Assembly (NCBI GenBank): GCA_020746875.1 | Contig: JAGTJL010000004.1 | Coordinates: 1,612,001 to 1,676,000, forward strand | Direction: 5' to 3' | Source of the DNA: Rhexocercosporidium sp. MPI-PUGE-AT-0058 | Lineage: Eukaryota; Ascomycota; Leotiomycetes; Helotiales | Length of the DNA: 64,000 nt | Shown: positions 62,050 to 64,000 of the stretch, one piece after another | How positions within the stretch are numbered: the stretch's first letter is position 1 | Layout: each line of letters opens with the position of its first letter | Program-made: the position numbers and the translations under genes | Notes under the pieces: model-generated | The model's database searches: none | What the model was told of the DNA's origin: nothing | What the model saw: the letters and a program-made list of their open reading frames with translations, nothing else

Positions 62050-62830
62050 AACGTCTCCGAAAAAGCCGAAACGACAACTCCCGGACCTTTTAAAGTTTGA
62101 CGGCATATAATTATATTACGATACTTAGCTAGCGCAGCTTCAGCTCGTGCTCGGCGTCGATAGTAAAGCAATTGGAGATACGCAAGCTTAATTTGCGTAT
62201 GTTTACCTCCGACTTAATTCTGGACCGGCTGCCCTTTGCTTAAAGCTCTTAAAACACGCGAACTTTACTTTTATATATAATTATTATATAATCTTAAATT
62301 AGTTTAATAAGCATAATAGAATCGAAAACAAGATATAGCGTGCGAAGATAAAGCTTTATAAGCTAGCTCAAACCGGTAGCTTTTACGAGTTCTTGATTTC
62401 TTTTGAAGTAACGCTCGACGAAATAAGAGAATAGAATTAGGACGATAAAAGGAAAATCGATACGTTACGGCTATACTTTTCCGAATATTTTAAGTAAAAG
62501 CTTTAAAAGCACGATATTTTAAGTATTATTTCTTTAAAGTACTTGGAATTCGTCTTCTTTTATAAAAGATACGCTTTTTAATCGACTTTTGCGGTACTTA
62601 CGGTTGCATATACTTCCGGAAACTACTCCGAATTAAGTCCGAATCAGTACTGCTCTTTATACGACTCTCAAAAAGCCGACAAAATAGAACTTTTCGCTAT
62701 TAACGCTATTAACGTAGCCTTTCGCTCCTTTTTTCCGTCAAGTATCGATCGCTCCCGTTGTTTCCGATGCGGATCGATTAATTATTACGTCTCCGTTTGT
62801 CTTATACCGCTACGGCCAGATTCTTTAGTT
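62050..62830 (+). pseudogene. Gag fossil of the Gag-only element
   Basis: Plus-strand reading with scattered stops shows Gag features: LAQLQLVLGVDSKAIGDTQA near 62,130-62,190, YLRLNSGPAALCLKLLKHA, then YEFLISFEVTLDE-like sequence, and a zinc knuckle CFRCGSINYYVSVC at 62,759-62,800. The knuckle keeps three Cys but the His is Tyr. Stops include positions where Gln, Trp or Arg codons would be expected. Confidence 0.82.
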
Positions 62831-63111
62831 TAAATACATTTAATTTAATTAATTATACGATTTCAGCTTATTTAAATTAATTGTATAATTTCTAATCTTA
62901 TACGGTCACGCTTACCGGTTTATAAGTAACGTTAGCTTATAAGTGACGTAGCTTTATAATTAAAAAAATTAGAATAAGAAATAAATATTATAAGAATCGA
63001 TGCCGTATTTAATACTTTCTTAAAATATAAATATAATAATAAAATTAATTTAAAAGAAGAATAAGAAGAGTAAGAAGCACGAGAACGAGCTTTAGTTTCT
63101 TAAGGGGGTAG

Positions 63112-63271
63112 TATAACGACAAGTATACTTTAGCTAGGTCAGGAGTCCGGAATAAGTCCGACTTCCCTCCGACTCTTTATATATATAGCTCTTTCTTATA
63201 TAATAGTTTTATAATTTTTATATTTTAAATATTAAGTCTATTTTCACGTCTAAGGCTCTTGCGTCGTTATA
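63112..63271 (+). repeat. Gag-only element, 3' LTR
   Basis: 160 bp, gapless match to the 5' LTR with C/T and G/A differences; preceded by the purine tract and followed by AATAC. Confidence 0.93.
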
Positions 63272-63631
63272 AATACTCGAATATAAATATAAGAATTCTT
63301 ATATATATACGCAAAAGTCTTATAATTAAAGTAAGTATCTTTTGTTATTTTATAAAACTATTTTTATTTATTAAATTAGAAATACTAATATATTATACGA
63401 AATAGTTTATAAAGCAATTGGATAACGTCCGACGGATTAATCGCGATATAATATTATATCCTTAGCGTAATAATTTAAATAACCGTATTAATTTAATTAA
63501 TTAAATTTATTAATAAGAATACGATTATCCGACTTACCGCGGCTTAATCTTCGTTTTAAGCGACGCGAAGACGTACCGATATTATATTATTAATTAAAAT
63601 ATTAATATCGCGAACGCTTATATTAAAAGAA
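63272..63631 (+). repeat. R7 repeat, copy 2, right part
   Basis: Resumes the R7 match exactly after the Gag-only element and runs to the MULE end at 63,632. The first five bases are the duplicated AATAC. Confidence 0.88.
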
Positions 63632-64000
63632 GGGTACAGCTAAAGCACTATACGGAAATAGCTAAATCATTATACGTTAAGGAATTTTTAAGAATCCGGA
63701 AGGTATATTTATTACCCGCGCCCTATTATATTAATTTATATTAAAAGCTAAGTGTAATATATATATCTTATATAATTATATTAATTTATCTTTATAATCC
63801 TCTTTAAAGTCGACATCTTAAGTATATATTTTAATTCCTTTAATTATATCTCTTTAAATTACAATTATAAAAGCTTTAATAATATTTAATATATTATTTA
63901 GTTAATAAATTAATAATATATTATATATATACCCTTTCTTTCTTTACGTTTTAGACTCGTACTAATCTTAATGTCTTTGCCGAAGCCTTTATATAATAAG
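63632..64000 (-). mobile_element. Second MULE copy, inverted, cut by the window end
   Basis: Starts GGGTACAGCTAAAGCACTAT and follows the reverse complement of the right end of the MULE at 52,752-55,394 for its whole 369 bp, past the miniature junction (about 63,805) into unique internal sequence, so it is not a miniature. Less mutated than the first copy. The flank before it is TAAAAGAA. Confidence 0.9.

Larger units (their letters stand above)
61502..63271 (+). mobile_element. Gag-only LTR retroelement (TR-GAG type), 1,770 bp
   Basis: Two 160-bp LTRs (61,502-61,661; 63,112-63,271) with ends TGTAACGAC and GTCGTTATA (mutated GTCGTTACA), and perfect target duplication AATAC. The polypurine tract AAGGGGG sits just before the right LTR (63,103-63,109), giving plus orientation. 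The 1.45-kb interior encodes only a Gag fossil and has no room for reverse transcriptase or integrase, so mobility would need another element's enzymes. It interrupts R7 copy 2. It is less AT-converted than neighbours. Confidence 0.92.

Overview
The window looks like a chromosome segment of a filamentous ascomycete (Pezizomycotina; a helotialean or other leotiomycete is my guess, not shown by the sequence). The reasons are genes with short 48-90 bp introns carrying GT/AG ends, fungal-type bZIP, C2H2 and transketolase genes, and a sharp split into a base-balanced gene region (about 1-26.8 kb) and a very AT-rich, gene-free region (about 26.8-64 kb) that bears the marks of repeat-induced point mutation (RIP): CpA and TpG almost gone, CpG kept, TGG turned into stops, Asp into Asn, Cys and His into Tyr.

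Gene region. From left to right: a long apparently non-coding stretch with polypurine/polypyrimidine tracts (1-5.9 kb); a three-exon Yap-like bZIP factor (5,924-6,677 +); a six-exon transketolase (9,999-12,637 +); a convergent three-exon coiled-coil protein resembling fungal Golgi-matrix proteins (13,001-14,843 -); a small unrecognised gene divergent from it (15,536-16,132 +); and a C2H2 zinc-finger/coiled-coil protein (18,639-19,581 +). Towards the AT-rich boundary genes are decayed: an AA9 copper monooxygenase relic (about 21.3-21.6 kb -), a SIRT6/7-like sirtuin with four separate lesions (21,908-23,364 -) and a 3'-truncated Tc1/mariner transposase (23,577-24,545 +). The last intact gene is a single-exon ankyrin-repeat protein (24,791-26,662 -), bordered by eleven identical copies of a 17-bp unit.

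AT-rich region. I could resolve its layers from terminal repeats and target-site duplications (TSDs). Three LTR retroelements on the minus strand (27,409-35,077; 36,163-43,221; 47,006-52,658) have Ty3/Gypsy reverse-transcriptase fossils. A Gag-only LTR element lies on the plus strand (61,502-63,271, TSD AATAC). There is a family of 257-bp LTRs with a clean solo copy (41,663-41,919, TSD ATAAC). A Mutator-like DNA transposon (MULE) of 2,643 bp (52,752-55,394, 8-bp TSD) is accompanied by a second truncated copy at the window edge and by three 386-bp miniature derivatives plus a fragment, and a pogo/Fot1-like element (55,521-58,434) is flanked by TA. A 250-bp island that escaped mutation (about 46.75-47.0 kb) may be a young solo LTR. 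Nesting gives a relative order: miniatures sit inside the Gypsy and pogo elements, a solo LTR sits inside a gag, and the Gag-only element splits an older repeat.

The most notable observation is that the 386-bp miniature equals, to the base, the product expected from deleting the MULE interior between two copies of the heptamer CGACTTT. The first eight bases after one miniature are also the start of a roughly 300-bp AAT microsatellite. No rRNA, tRNA or CRISPR array was found.
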